Notes under the pieces: generated by a model
What the model was told of the DNA's origin: nothing
The model's database searches: none
What the model saw: only the letters and a program-made list of their open reading frames with translations
NCBI GenBank assembly: GCA_030039005.1
Contig: JASHQT010000651.1
Span: 1-5,569, forward strand
Source of the DNA: Bryobacteraceae bacterium
GTDB taxonomy: Bacteria > Acidobacteriota > Terriglobia > Bryobacterales > Bryobacteraceae
DNA length: 5,569 bases
Direction: 5' to 3'
In this document: piece after piece, positions 1-5,569 of the stretch
How positions within the stretch are numbered: the stretch's first letter is position 1
Layout: every line of letters starts with the position of its first letter
Made by a program: the position numbers and the translations under genes

Positions 1-198
1 CCAGCAGGTGCGGCAAGGATACGGGTCCATGCGGCAAGCCATGTTGGTCTTGCAACCGCACGGGCAGTTCAAGCGGGTGGCGATGCGGTTCACCGCCGGG
101 CTTTCCAGTTCCTCCGCCGACTGTGCAAAGCACGTGCCCGCGAAAAAACTCACGGCCAACAGGCCAAAAGCCAACTTGCTAGTTTTCAACCGCCGCAT
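1..198 (-). CDS. ccmH: CcmH/NrfF-like cytochrome c maturation protein, partial (N-terminal 66 residues)
   Basis: This gene starts at ATG 198-196 and runs off the left edge in frame, so 66 residues are visible. Residues 1-25 look like a signal peptide: basic MRRLKTSK, a hydrophobic stretch LAFGLLAVSFFA, and a likely cut after CFA before QS. The mature part reads NRIATRLNCPCGCKTNMAC, then DPYPCRTCW, with cysteines at 45, 47, 49, 55, 62 and 65. CcmH proteins normally carry LRCxxC here, which reduces or holds apocytochrome c thiols next to CcmF. This copy has LNCPCGC plus a later CxxC (62-65), a cysteine-rich variant of the family. The start overlaps the ccmF end by 20 nt in another frame, with a weak GAG about 4 nt upstream, which suggests translational coupling. 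The family call rests on the signal peptide, the position of the Cys motif and the place directly after ccmF; the membrane helix and C-terminus are outside the window. A short NrfF-type protein is equally possible. Confidence 0.8.
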   Translation of the reverse strand, partial: MRRLKTSKLAFGLLAVSFFAGTCFAQSAEELESPAVNRIATRLNCPCGCKTNMACRMDPYPCRTCW

Positions 199-2194
199 GT
201 TTCTCGGCAACTCCTACTACTTGCGTCCGCGCGTAAGACAGACGAACTTTATTGGGGATCAGGCAGACGATGGTGCCGAACGCGAGCACCCAGAATCCGA
301 GCCAGATCCACGAAACCAGCGGGAAAACGTACGCCTGGATCACCGCGCGCTTGTTGTCGGCCGACAGTCCTGCGAAGTTGATGTAGAAGTCTTCGTTCAA
401 CCGCCGCCGGATGGCAACTTCCGAGGTCGGCTGCTGGCTGGCTTTGTACAAGCGCCGCTCGGGATGCATCGTTCCCAGCAGCGATCTGTGCCGCGAAACG
501 TCCACGGCCAGCCTTTGCCAGGCGTAGGTGTCGTTTTCGCCCGACTCGACATTCGTCACCTGCACGTTATAGTGCCCGAGGTCGAAGCTTGCGCCGGGCG
601 CCACTTCCTTGGTGACATCCTGATCGAACGCCGCGCCAGTGTACCCGATAAACATGAACACGATGCCCATATGCACCAGGTATCCGCCATAGCGCCGCGT
701 ATTGCGGTGCGTCAGCGTGATGGCCGCCGGAATCAGGCCCACGCCGTCTTTGGTGCGAATGGCCGACGCGCCTTTCCAGAACTCCATGAAGATGGTCGCC
801 GCCACGAACATGCACAGCCCGAAGGAAACCAGCGCATAGGGATGTTCCCAAACGCCAACCGCAGAGAGCGCGGCCATCAGGACGACGGTGGCCATGGCCG
901 GAATCATGAACGCGCGCTTCAGGCTTTCGAGCGAGCTACGCCGCCACGCGATCAGCGGGCCCACGCCCGTCAGGAACATCAGCGCCAGACCGATCGGCAC
1001 GTTGATGCGGTTGAAGAACGGCGCATCCACGCTGATTTTTTCGCCCGTGACCGCTTCGGAGATCACCGGAAACAGCGTGCCCCACAGCACCGCGAAGCAA
1101 CTGGCCACCAGGATCAGGTTGTTGAACATGAAGCTGGATTCGCGCGAGACCACGCTTTCCAGGCGCGCTTCCGACTTCAGGTACTTGAGACGTTCAAAGA
1201 TCAGAATCACCGTGGCCGCGATCCCGATGGCGAGGAAGTACACGAAATATTTGCCGATGGGCGATTGCGCGAACGCATGCACCGAGCTGACCACGCCCGA
1301 ACGCGTCAGGAACGTTCCGAAGATGCACAAGAAGAAGGTCCCGGAAATCAGGACCATGTTCCACACCTTCATCATGCCCTTCTTTTCCTGCATCATCACC
1401 GAGTGCAGGAACGCCGTGGCGGTGATCCAGGGCAATAGCGACGCATTTTCCACCGGATCCCAGGCCCAATATCCGCCCCAGCCCAGTACCGCATAGGCCC
1501 AGCCTTGTCCGAGCAGAATGCCCGCGCTTTGGAACAGCCACGTGACGATGGTCCAGCGGCGCGTGGTATGAATCCAGGCGTCGCCCGGCTGCTTGGTGAT
1601 CAGCGAGCCCATCGCGAACGCGAACGGTACCGTGAATCCCACGTAGCCCAGGTACAGCATGGGCGGATGGATCACCATGGTCCAATACTGCAGCAGCGGA
1701 TTCAGCCCCTGGCCCACGCCCTCCACGATGTTGCCGCGCCCGGCTTCCAGGATTCCGAACGGGCTCAGCACGAACGCGATCAGGATCAGGAAGAAGGTTT
1801 CGGTGGTCATCAGCACCGAAGTGACCCACGGCATCATGTCGCGGAACTTGCGCCGGTTGGTGAAAACCACGATGGCCGAATAGGTCGCCAGCAGCCACGA
1901 CCACAGCAGCAGCGAGCCTTCCTGCCCGCCCCACCACGCCGTGAACTTGTAGATCGGCGACATGGAGGCATCGGTGTGCGCGGCCACGTAGGCCATGCGG
2001 AAATCGCCCTTTTCCAGCGAATAGATGAGCAGCCCGGCCGCCACGGTGAGCAGCGCCCAGACGGAATAAACCGCCCGCTGGCCGCTGACGATGAGGAAGG
2101 AGTTCTTCCTGAACTTGCCGGTCACCGACGCTGCAACGGCATACACGGCGAAACAGAAGGCGAGCAGAATCGAGAGAGCGCCGATATTTTCCAT
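179..2194 (-). CDS. ccmF: Heme lyase CcmF (cytochrome c-type biogenesis protein)
   Basis: Complete 671-residue polytopic inner-membrane protein, close to the usual length of about 650. CcmF takes heme from CcmE and, with CcmH, attaches it to CxxCH cysteines of apocytochrome c on the periplasmic face (System I). The WWD heme-handling motif is clear at 238-256 (GWGGYWAWDPVENASLLPW), and the family motif WWGGQEGSLLLWSW lies at 87-100. The four histidines known from E. coli CcmF all have counterparts: H176 in HPPMLYLGY and H306 in SSVHAFAQSP (periplasmic), H264 in TAFLHSVMM and H508 in YLVHMGIVF (membrane, heme b ligands). A periplasmic domain follows at roughly 521-618, and a final membrane helix at about 622-646 (YVFPLVSWIWLGFWVLAFG). 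The start at 2194 is the only sensible one because a stop lies in frame five codons upstream; no well-placed Shine-Dalgarno is seen. It sits 41 nt after ccmE and overlaps ccmH, so the three are probably one operon. Very sure of identity. Confidence 0.97.
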   Translation of the reverse strand: MENIGALSILLAFCFAVYAVAASVTGKFRKNSFLIVSGQRAVYSVWALLTVAAGLLIYSLEKGDFRMAYVAAHTDASMSPIYKFTAWWGGQEGSLLLWSWLLATYSAIVVFTNRRKFRDMMPWVTSVLMTTETFFLILIAFVLSPFGILEAGRGNIVEGVGQGLNPLLQYWTMVIHPPMLYLGYVGFTVPFAFAMGSLITKQPGDAWIHTTRRWTIVTWLFQSAGILLGQGWAYAVLGWGGYWAWDPVENASLLPWITATAFLHSVMMQEKKGMMKVWNMVLISGTFFLCIFGTFLTRSGVVSSVHAFAQSPIGKYFVYFLAIGIAATVILIFERLKYLKSEARLESVVSRESSFMFNNLILVASCFAVLWGTLFPVISEAVTGEKISVDAPFFNRINVPIGLALMFLTGVGPLIAWRRSSLESLKRAFMIPAMATVVLMAALSAVGVWEHPYALVSFGLCMFVAATIFMEFWKGASAIRTKDGVGLIPAAITLTHRNTRRYGGYLVHMGIVFMFIGYTGAAFDQDVTKEVAPGASFDLGHYNVQVTNVESGENDTYAWQRLAVDVSRHRSLLGTMHPERRLYKASQQPTSEVAIRRRLNEDFYINFAGLSADNKRAVIQAYVFPLVSWIWLGFWVLAFGTIVCLIPNKVRLSYARTQVVGVAEKHAAVEN

Positions 2195-2235
2195 TACGAA
2201 ATTGTCTTAGTCCTCGGAGCAGGACCGCGGCAGGC
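2195..2235 (-). other. ccmE-ccmF intergenic gap with small hairpin
   Basis: The 41-nt gap between ccmE and ccmF contains a short inverted repeat, GTCCT (2210-2214) and AGGAC (2221-2225), around a 6-nt loop. It has no following T tract in the reading direction, so it is not a convincing terminator. The purine run GAGGA on the minus strand lies about 16 nt from the ccmF ATG, too far for a normal Shine-Dalgarno. The hairpin could modulate the ccmE to ccmF ratio, but it is small enough to be chance. Confidence 0.25.
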
Positions 2236-2679
2236 TTAGGTCCTGGCCGGCGTCGCGTCCGTCTTCATTTGGGGCTTGGCTTCGTACTTGGACGCGCATT
2301 TCGCCTGCACTTTGCTGGCGTGGAACACGCCGTCCTGACCTAATCTTCCGTCGGCGAGCGCCTGCGCGTTGTCCTTAAACGTGTCGGGCAGCGGATCGAT
2401 TCCCGAGTAGACCACCGCGAGTTGGACCGGATCGTTCTGCAGGATGCCGGGCGTCTGATGCAGGATGAAGCGCACCTGCGACCCGTCGCGCACGATGGAG
2501 CCTTGCTCGACATATCCGTTCACCCGCAGCTTCTCGCCCTGAGCGCCGGGACCCATCGCTTTCACTTCCTTGATTTCCTTATAGTACGTCTTGCTTTCGG
2601 TGACTCCGCCGATCGCGAGCCATGCCAGGACGCCAACGACGATCGCCACAATGGCTCCGAACTTCCAGTACGTGTTCAT
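2236..2679 (-). CDS. ccmE: Periplasmic heme chaperone CcmE, cysteine (CxxxY) variant
   Basis: Complete 147-residue protein, near the usual length of 130-160. CcmE receives heme from the CcmABCD complex and carries it to CcmF. One membrane anchor is visible at about 7-24 (FGAIVAIVVGVLAWLAIG), followed by an OB-fold region at about 48-125 with the family-typical pattern KLRVNGYVEQGSIVRDG, VRFILHQ, VQLAVVYSGIDPLPDTFKDN and GVFHASKVQAK. In classical CcmE the next residue block is a heme-binding HxxxY. Here it is C128-A-S-K-Y132, and the TGC codon was confirmed at 2298-2296. Cys-type CcmE proteins are known from Desulfovibrio and archaea, where the Cys replaces His in heme handling. The start at 2679 has a good Shine-Dalgarno GGGAG (2690-2686) six bases upstream. 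It is the first gene of the visible ccm group; upstream is divergent eutB, so ccmABCD must lie elsewhere or be absent. Confidence 0.95.
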   Translation of the reverse strand: MNTYWKFGAIVAIVVGVLAWLAIGGVTESKTYYKEIKEVKAMGPGAQGEKLRVNGYVEQGSIVRDGSQVRFILHQTPGILQNDPVQLAVVYSGIDPLPDTFKDNAQALADGRLGQDGVFHASKVQAKCASKYEAKPQMKTDATPART

Positions 2680-2685
2680 GATCCG

Positions 2686-2690
2686 CTCCC
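2686..2690 (-). promoter_or_regulatory. Ribosome binding site of ccmE
   Basis: GGGAG on the minus strand lies 6 nt before the ccmE ATG at 2679. It supports this start and is the clearest Shine-Dalgarno of the minus-strand genes. Confidence 0.7.
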
Positions 2691-2699
2691 GAAACTACC

Positions 2700-2725
2700 A
2701 GTATAACGCCCGCAGCCATCGTCAA
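2700..2725 (-). promoter_or_regulatory. Possible sigma70-type promoter for ccmE-ccmF-ccmH
   Basis: On the minus strand TATACT (2705-2700) is a near-consensus -10 box, and TTGACG (2725-2720) resembles a -35 box. The spacer is only 14 nt, shorter than the usual 16-18, so the pair is imperfect. Transcription would start near 2693 and give a leader of about 14 nt that still includes the Shine-Dalgarno. This is inferred from sequence matches only. Confidence 0.3.
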
Positions 2726-2792
2726 TTCCGACCGCAAATTTATGACGGACAAAGGGCGACAATTCATCCCACGATTTAGCAATCGCTGCGCC

Positions 2793-2812
2793 AATCCAGT
2801 CTACACTGGATT
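2793..2812 (+). promoter_or_regulatory. Perfect palindrome ahead of eutB: candidate operator or leader hairpin
   Basis: AATCCAGT (2793-2800) and ACTGGATT (2805-2812) are exact reverse complements around the 4-nt centre CTAC. The element ends 8 nt before the eutB ATG. A TACACT box (2802-2807), resembling a -10 element, lies across its centre and right arm, so a dimeric regulator bound here would block RNA polymerase. A -35 match is poor (TTAGCA at 2776-2781, spacer 20). The symmetry is seen directly; the operator role is inferred. As RNA it could also form an 8-bp hairpin beside the start codon. Confidence 0.45.
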
Positions 2813-2820
2813 CACGCGTC

Positions 2821-4173
2821 ATGCCGGGCTACAAGAGCACAATCGGCAACAGTGTCTATCGTTTTGAGGACATTAAGACTCTGCTAGCCAAAGCCTCGCC
2901 CGCCCGTTCCGGCGATGAGTTAGCCGGGATCGCGGCCAAGAGCGCCGAGGAACGGGTGGCCGCTCAACTAGCCCTGGGTGATATTCCCCTAAAGACATTT
3001 CTCAGTGAGTCTACAGTCCCCTATGAGTTGGATGAAGTTACGCAGTTGATCGCCGACCAGCACGATTCCGGTGCCTTCGCTCCAGTGGCCCACCTTACGG
3101 TCGGTGATTTTCGCGACTGGCTACTCAGCGAACAGGCCGGCGGCGAAATTTTGGCGGCGCTCGCACCCGGCCTGACACCCGAAATGGCGGCGGCAGTCTC
3201 GAAGATCATGCGGCTCCAGGATCTGGTCACCGTGGCGGCCAAGATCCGGGTGGTCACGCGTTTTCGCAACACCCTGGGCTTGCCCGGCCGCCTCTCGACC
3301 CGGCTCCAGCCCAATCACCCGACCGACGATCCAAAGGGCATCGCGGCCAGCATCCTCGACGGCCTGGCTTATGCAAGCGGCGATGCCGTGATCGGCATCA
3401 ATCCGGTGTCGGATAGCCTGGCGAGCGTGGAAACGCTGCTGCGGCTGGTGGACCGGATTCGCCAGACCTATCGAATCCCTACACAGTGTTGCGTGCTCGC
3501 GCACGTGACCACCACCATGGAAGCCATGCGGCGCGGCGCGCCGGTGGACCTGGTGTTTCAATCCATCGCGGGAACCGAGGCCGCGAATGCGTCGTTCGGC
3601 GTGAATATCGCGATGTTGCGCGAAGCGCGCGAGCAGGCGCTGGAACTGCGGCGCGGAACCGTAGGCTCCAACGTCATGTATTTCGAAACCGGGCAAGGCA
3701 GTGCGCTCTCGGCCAATGCGCACCACGGCGTGGATCAACAGACGCTCGAGGCGCGCGCCTATAGCCTGGCGCGGCATTTTGAGCCGTTACTGGTCAATAC
3801 GGTGGTGGGATTCATCGGCCCGGAATATTTGTACGACGGCAAGCAGATCCTGCGCGCGGGCCTGGAAGATCATTTCTGCGGGAAATTGTTAGGGCTACCG
3901 ATGGGCTGCGACATCTGCTACACCAATCACGCCGAGGCCGATCAGGACGACATGGACGCGCTTCTGACGATACTCGGCGCCGCCGGTGTGAACTACATCA
4001 TGGGCGTGCCCGGCGCCGATGACGTGATGCTGAATTATCAAAGCACATCGTTTCACGACGCGCTGTATTTGCGCCAAATCTTCGGGCTCAGGCCCGCCCC
4101 CGAGTTTGAGGCGTGGTTCGAGACTATCGAGCGCGAGTTGCCACGGATGGCGGTCGCCCTGCTCGATGTATAA
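2821..4173 (+). CDS. eutB: Ethanolamine ammonia-lyase large subunit EutB
   Basis: Complete 450-residue protein; E. coli EutB has 453. With EutC it forms the adenosylcobalamin-dependent lyase (EC 4.3.1.7) that turns ethanolamine into acetaldehyde and ammonia by a radical mechanism; EutB carries the TIM-barrel active site. Residues matching E. coli substrate contacts, aligned from memory, are R161 and Q163 in TRLQPN, N194 in IGINPV, E289 in YFETGQGSALSA and D364 in MGCDICYTNHAEADQDD. The long conserved block NTVVGFIGPEYLYDGKQI (326-343) and RAGLEDHFCGKL (345-356) is intact. The position matching E. coli E257 is S258 (in NASFGVN), a departure noted in the findings. The N-terminus IGNSVYRFEDIKTLLAKA aligns with the E. 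coli start, so ATG 2821 is right despite no clear Shine-Dalgarno. It is divergent from ccmE and followed after 59 nt by a BON-domain gene, then eutC. No reactivase eutA or microcompartment gene is visible. Confidence 0.97.
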   Translation: MPGYKSTIGNSVYRFEDIKTLLAKASPARSGDELAGIAAKSAEERVAAQLALGDIPLKTFLSESTVPYELDEVTQLIADQHDSGAFAPVAHLTVGDFRDWLLSEQAGGEILAALAPGLTPEMAAAVSKIMRLQDLVTVAAKIRVVTRFRNTLGLPGRLSTRLQPNHPTDDPKGIAASILDGLAYASGDAVIGINPVSDSLASVETLLRLVDRIRQTYRIPTQCCVLAHVTTTMEAMRRGAPVDLVFQSIAGTEAANASFGVNIAMLREAREQALELRRGTVGSNVMYFETGQGSALSANAHHGVDQQTLEARAYSLARHFEPLLVNTVVGFIGPEYLYDGKQILRAGLEDHFCGKLLGLPMGCDICYTNHAEADQDDMDALLTILGAAGVNYIMGVPGADDVMLNYQSTSFHDALYLRQIFGLRPAPEFEAWFETIERELPRMAVALLDV

Positions 4174-4194
4174 CAAAGCCGGCCGTAACAAAGC
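4171..4194 (+). repeat. Short direct repeat at the eutB stop codon
   Basis: TAACAAAGC occurs at 4171-4179, where its first three bases are the eutB stop, and again at 4186-4194, a 15-nt period with CGGCCG between. It may be a trace of a small duplication. No function is evident. Confidence 0.4.
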
Positions 4195-4218
4195 TACATA
4201 GCCGTGCATCCTATTGTC

Positions 4219-4224
4219 AGGGGA
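4219..4224 (+). promoter_or_regulatory. Ribosome binding site deciding the BON-gene start
   Basis: AGGGGA lies 8 nt before ATG 4233. It picks this start over an in-frame ATG at 4113 that lies inside eutB, and the resulting protein then begins with a signal peptide. Confidence 0.75.
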
Positions 4225-4232
4225 ACTTGGCT

Positions 4233-4832
4233 ATGAGAAGCGTAATGGGTTCAGCAATTGCCGTTGTTTTATGCGCGGTGTGGGGATTCGCCGCTAGCAA
4301 CAATCCGCCCAGCGATCACAACGACGCGTTTGTTCCGGGGCCTGACAATGAAGCGCAAATTGCTAAGCAAGTGCGCCACAACCTGTTGATGCTGCCTTAC
4401 TACAGCATCTTCGACGATCTGGCATTCAATGTGAATGGAAGCGTAGTGACGCTGGTGGGCGCCTGCCCCCCGGAAGCGCCTTATGACATCCGTTCCGACG
4501 CCGAGCACGCGGCGAAGAAAGTTCCCGGCGTGACGCAGGTGATCAACAATATCAAGCTGCTGCCGCTGTCGCCGATGGACTGGCAGATCCGCCGCGCGAT
4601 GGTGCGGAAAATCTACGGCAACGGCAGCATTGGAACGCGCTACGGTTATCAGGCCTTGCCGTCGATCCACATCATCGTCGACAACGGGCACGTGACGCTG
4701 GAAGGCGTGGTGGACAATCAGTTCGACAAAACGCTGATCGGAACGCTGGCGAACCAAGTGCCGTACGTTTTTTCAGTCCAGAACAATCTGATCGTGCAGA
4801 ACGAAGAGAGTAAGCCGAAGAAGAAAACCTGA
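4233..4832 (+). CDS. Secreted protein with two tandem BON domains
   Basis: A 199-residue protein starting at ATG 4233. Residues 1-21 form a likely signal peptide (MRSVMGSAIAVVLCAVWGFAA, cut before SNN), so the product is exported. C14 lies inside the hydrophobic core with no clear lipobox. BON domain 1 spans about 39-111: a helix NEAQIAKQVRHNLL, then NGSVVTLVGACPP and the hallmark AAKKVPGVTQVINNIKL. BON domain 2 spans about 115-189: MDWQIRRAMVRKIYG, DNGHVTLEGVVDNQ and LANQVPYVFSVQNNLIVQ. The tail is basic (KPKKKT). BON domains are found in OsmY, DolP and secretins and bind phospholipid or envelope surfaces. It lies 59 nt after eutB and 21 nt before eutC, on the same strand, so it probably shares their transcript. 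That is odd, because the lyase is cytosolic. The specific role is unknown; envelope maintenance is the safest guess. Confidence 0.88.
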   Translation: MRSVMGSAIAVVLCAVWGFAASNNPPSDHNDAFVPGPDNEAQIAKQVRHNLLMLPYYSIFDDLAFNVNGSVVTLVGACPPEAPYDIRSDAEHAAKKVPGVTQVINNIKLLPLSPMDWQIRRAMVRKIYGNGSIGTRYGYQALPSIHIIVDNGHVTLEGVVDNQFDKTLIGTLANQVPYVFSVQNNLIVQNEESKPKKKT

Positions 4833-4853
4833 ACATCGTCGCATACTGGTTTC

Positions 4854-5569
4854 ATGGCGCGGCTGCGCGATTTCACACCGGCCCGCGTGGAGTTGGGCCG
4901 CGCGGGCAGGAGCGTCCCTACCCGCGCTCTGCTCGAATTTCAATTGGCGCACGCCAAAGCGCGCGACGCCGTGCATCTGCCGCTTTCCGTTCCGTCCCTA
5001 GTCGCCGAACTCAGACAAAACGGGATTGCATCCATTGCGCTCGAAAGCGCGGCGCACGATCGCGCCGAATATCTGAAGCGCCCGGACCTCGGACGGCGTT
5101 TGAGCGAAGCATCGCTCGATCAATTAGCGCCGTTGCGCGGCGATTACGATGCTGCATTCGTGATTGCCGATGGGCTCTCCGCGCTGGCCGTGCATCGCCA
5201 TGCCGTTCCGCTGCTCGCCCGATTGATGGACCATCTTGAGGATTGGCGCATTGCACCCCTCGCAATCGTCGAACAAGGCCGTGTGGCCCTCGGCGACGAA
5301 ATCGGCGAGCGATTGGGAGCGCAGATGGCCGTGGTTTTGATCGGTGAACGGCCGGGCCTAAGCTCGCCCGACAGCCTGGGCGCGTACCTGACGTGGCAGC
5401 CGCGGCCCGGCCGCACCGACGCCGAGCGCAACTGCGTCTCGAATATTCGCGCGGAAGGCTTGAGCTACGCCGCTGCCGCGCACAAGCTGCTGTTCCTGAT
5501 GAATGAAGCGCGGCGACGGAAACTTTCCGGCGTCCAACTGAAAGAAGAGGCTCCCTTACTTGGAGAGCC
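4854..5569 (+). CDS. eutC: Ethanolamine ammonia-lyase small subunit EutC, partial at 3' end
   Basis: An open frame from ATG 4854 to the right edge gives 238 codons with no stop. EutC pairs with EutB and helps enclose adenosylcobalamin at the subunit interface. Family motifs in order: [11 protein letters not shown] (8-18), [11 protein letters not shown] (31-41), [11 protein letters not shown] (73-83), [12 protein letters not shown] (102-113), [10 protein letters not shown] (147-156), [19 protein letters not shown] (162-180) and [14 protein letters not shown] (192-205). The visible C-terminal SGVQLK aligns with the last residues of E. coli EutC, so the stop is probably within a few codons. E. 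coli EutC (295 residues) has an N-terminal extension of roughly 60 residues linked to microcompartment loading; it is absent here. An in-frame stop at 4830-4832 (that of the BON gene) leaves ATG 4854 as the only ATG start before the conserved region. No Shine-Dalgarno is seen in the 21-nt gap, so translation may be coupled to the BON gene. Confidence 0.95.
   Translation, partial: MARLRDFTPARVELGRAGRSVPTRALLEFQLAHAKARDAVHLPLSVPSLVAELRQNGIASIALESAAHDRAEYLKRPDLGRRLSEASLDQLAPLRGDYDAAFVIADGLSALAVHRHAVPLLARLMDHLEDWRIAPLAIVEQGRVALGDEIGERLGAQMAVVLIGERPGLSSPDSLGAYLTWQPRPGRTDAERNCVSNIRAEGLSYAAAAHKLLFLMNEARRRKLSGVQLKEEAPLLGE

Larger units (their letters stand above)
2680..2820. other. Divergent intergenic control region between ccmE and eutB
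   Basis: This 141-bp stretch separates the two divergent 5' ends and must hold both promoters if neither is transcribed from further away. The ccmE side has the Shine-Dalgarno and the TATACT box. The eutB side has a 20-bp palindrome. No small ORF in it looks real. No cobalamin riboswitch fits: the space is too short and no B12-box-like conserved sequence was noticed. Confidence 0.6.

Noticed and set aside
8..1438. 476-codon plus-strand ORF opposite ccmF
   Set aside because: It is antisense to a fully convincing ccmF, its translation is rich in Arg, His, Gln and Glu with no domain pattern, and it is explained by G/C-biased third codon positions.
1505..2239. 244-codon plus-strand ORF opposite the ccmF 5' part
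   Set aside because: Same antisense shadow, low-complexity Arg/His/Gln/Glu composition, no recognisable protein.
2591..2779. 62-codon plus-strand ORF across the divergent intergenic region
   Set aside because: It starts antisense to ccmE, has no Shine-Dalgarno or recognisable motif, and ends before eutB.
3121..3777. 218-codon minus-strand ORF opposite eutB
   Set aside because: Lies inside a well-conserved eutB and has shadow-type composition with no motif.
4113..4232. Upstream in-frame extension of the BON gene
   Set aside because: It would overlap the eutB 3' end, has no Shine-Dalgarno at the first ATG, and would bury the signal peptide; ATG 4233 has AGGGGA at proper spacing.
4881..4907. 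GC-rich 10-bp stem (one G-T wobble) with 7-nt loop early in eutC
   Set aside because: No T tract follows, and the bases encode the conserved ARVELGRAG block, so coding constraint explains it; it may slow translation but is not a terminator.
5011..5431. Minus-strand ORFs opposite eutC
   Set aside because: They are antisense to a frame with all EutC motifs.

Overview
The window holds parts of two divergent gene groups separated by a 141-bp intergenic region. The DNA is GC-rich with G/C-biased third codon positions, so long antisense ORFs shadow the real genes. I infer a Gram-negative bacterium, because System I cytochrome c maturation genes and a secreted BON-domain protein are present. An acidobacterium (Bryobacterales/Solibacter-like) is my best guess, from the Cys-type CcmE, the CPCGC-type CcmH and the compact eutB/eutC. 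This is inference from family memory, not a database match.

Left part, minus strand (1-2679): ccmE, ccmF and the 5' part of a ccmH/nrfF-like gene, read in that order from about 2680 towards base 1. CcmE is the periplasmic heme chaperone, CcmF the membrane heme lyase that joins heme to apocytochrome c, and CcmH normally handles apocytochrome thiols. ccmF and ccmH overlap by 20 nt. CcmE lacks the usual heme-binding histidine and has cysteine in a CxxxY motif. The CcmH-like protein lacks the usual LRCxxC and instead has a six-cysteine segment. CcmF keeps all four expected histidines and the WWD motif. This looks like a variant ('I*-like') cytochrome c maturation system. ccmABCD and ccmG are not in the window.

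Centre (2680-2820): the divergent control region. It holds a Shine-Dalgarno and a TATACT element for ccmE. Just ahead of eutB is a perfect 20-bp palindrome (8-bp arms, 4-nt centre) overlapping a TACACT box, a good candidate operator or leader hairpin.

Right part, plus strand (2821-5569): eutB (ethanolamine ammonia-lyase large subunit), a secreted protein with two BON domains, and eutC (small subunit, running off the right edge; 238 codons visible, probably almost complete). EutB and EutC form the adenosylcobalamin-dependent enzyme that splits ethanolamine into acetaldehyde and ammonia in the cytoplasm. EutC lacks the long N-terminal extension of the enterobacterial protein, and no microcompartment gene is visible, so this looks like a free cytosolic enzyme. 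The insertion of a periplasmic BON-protein gene between the two subunit genes is the most unusual layout feature. No tRNA, rRNA, CRISPR array, insertion sequence or convincing terminator was seen.
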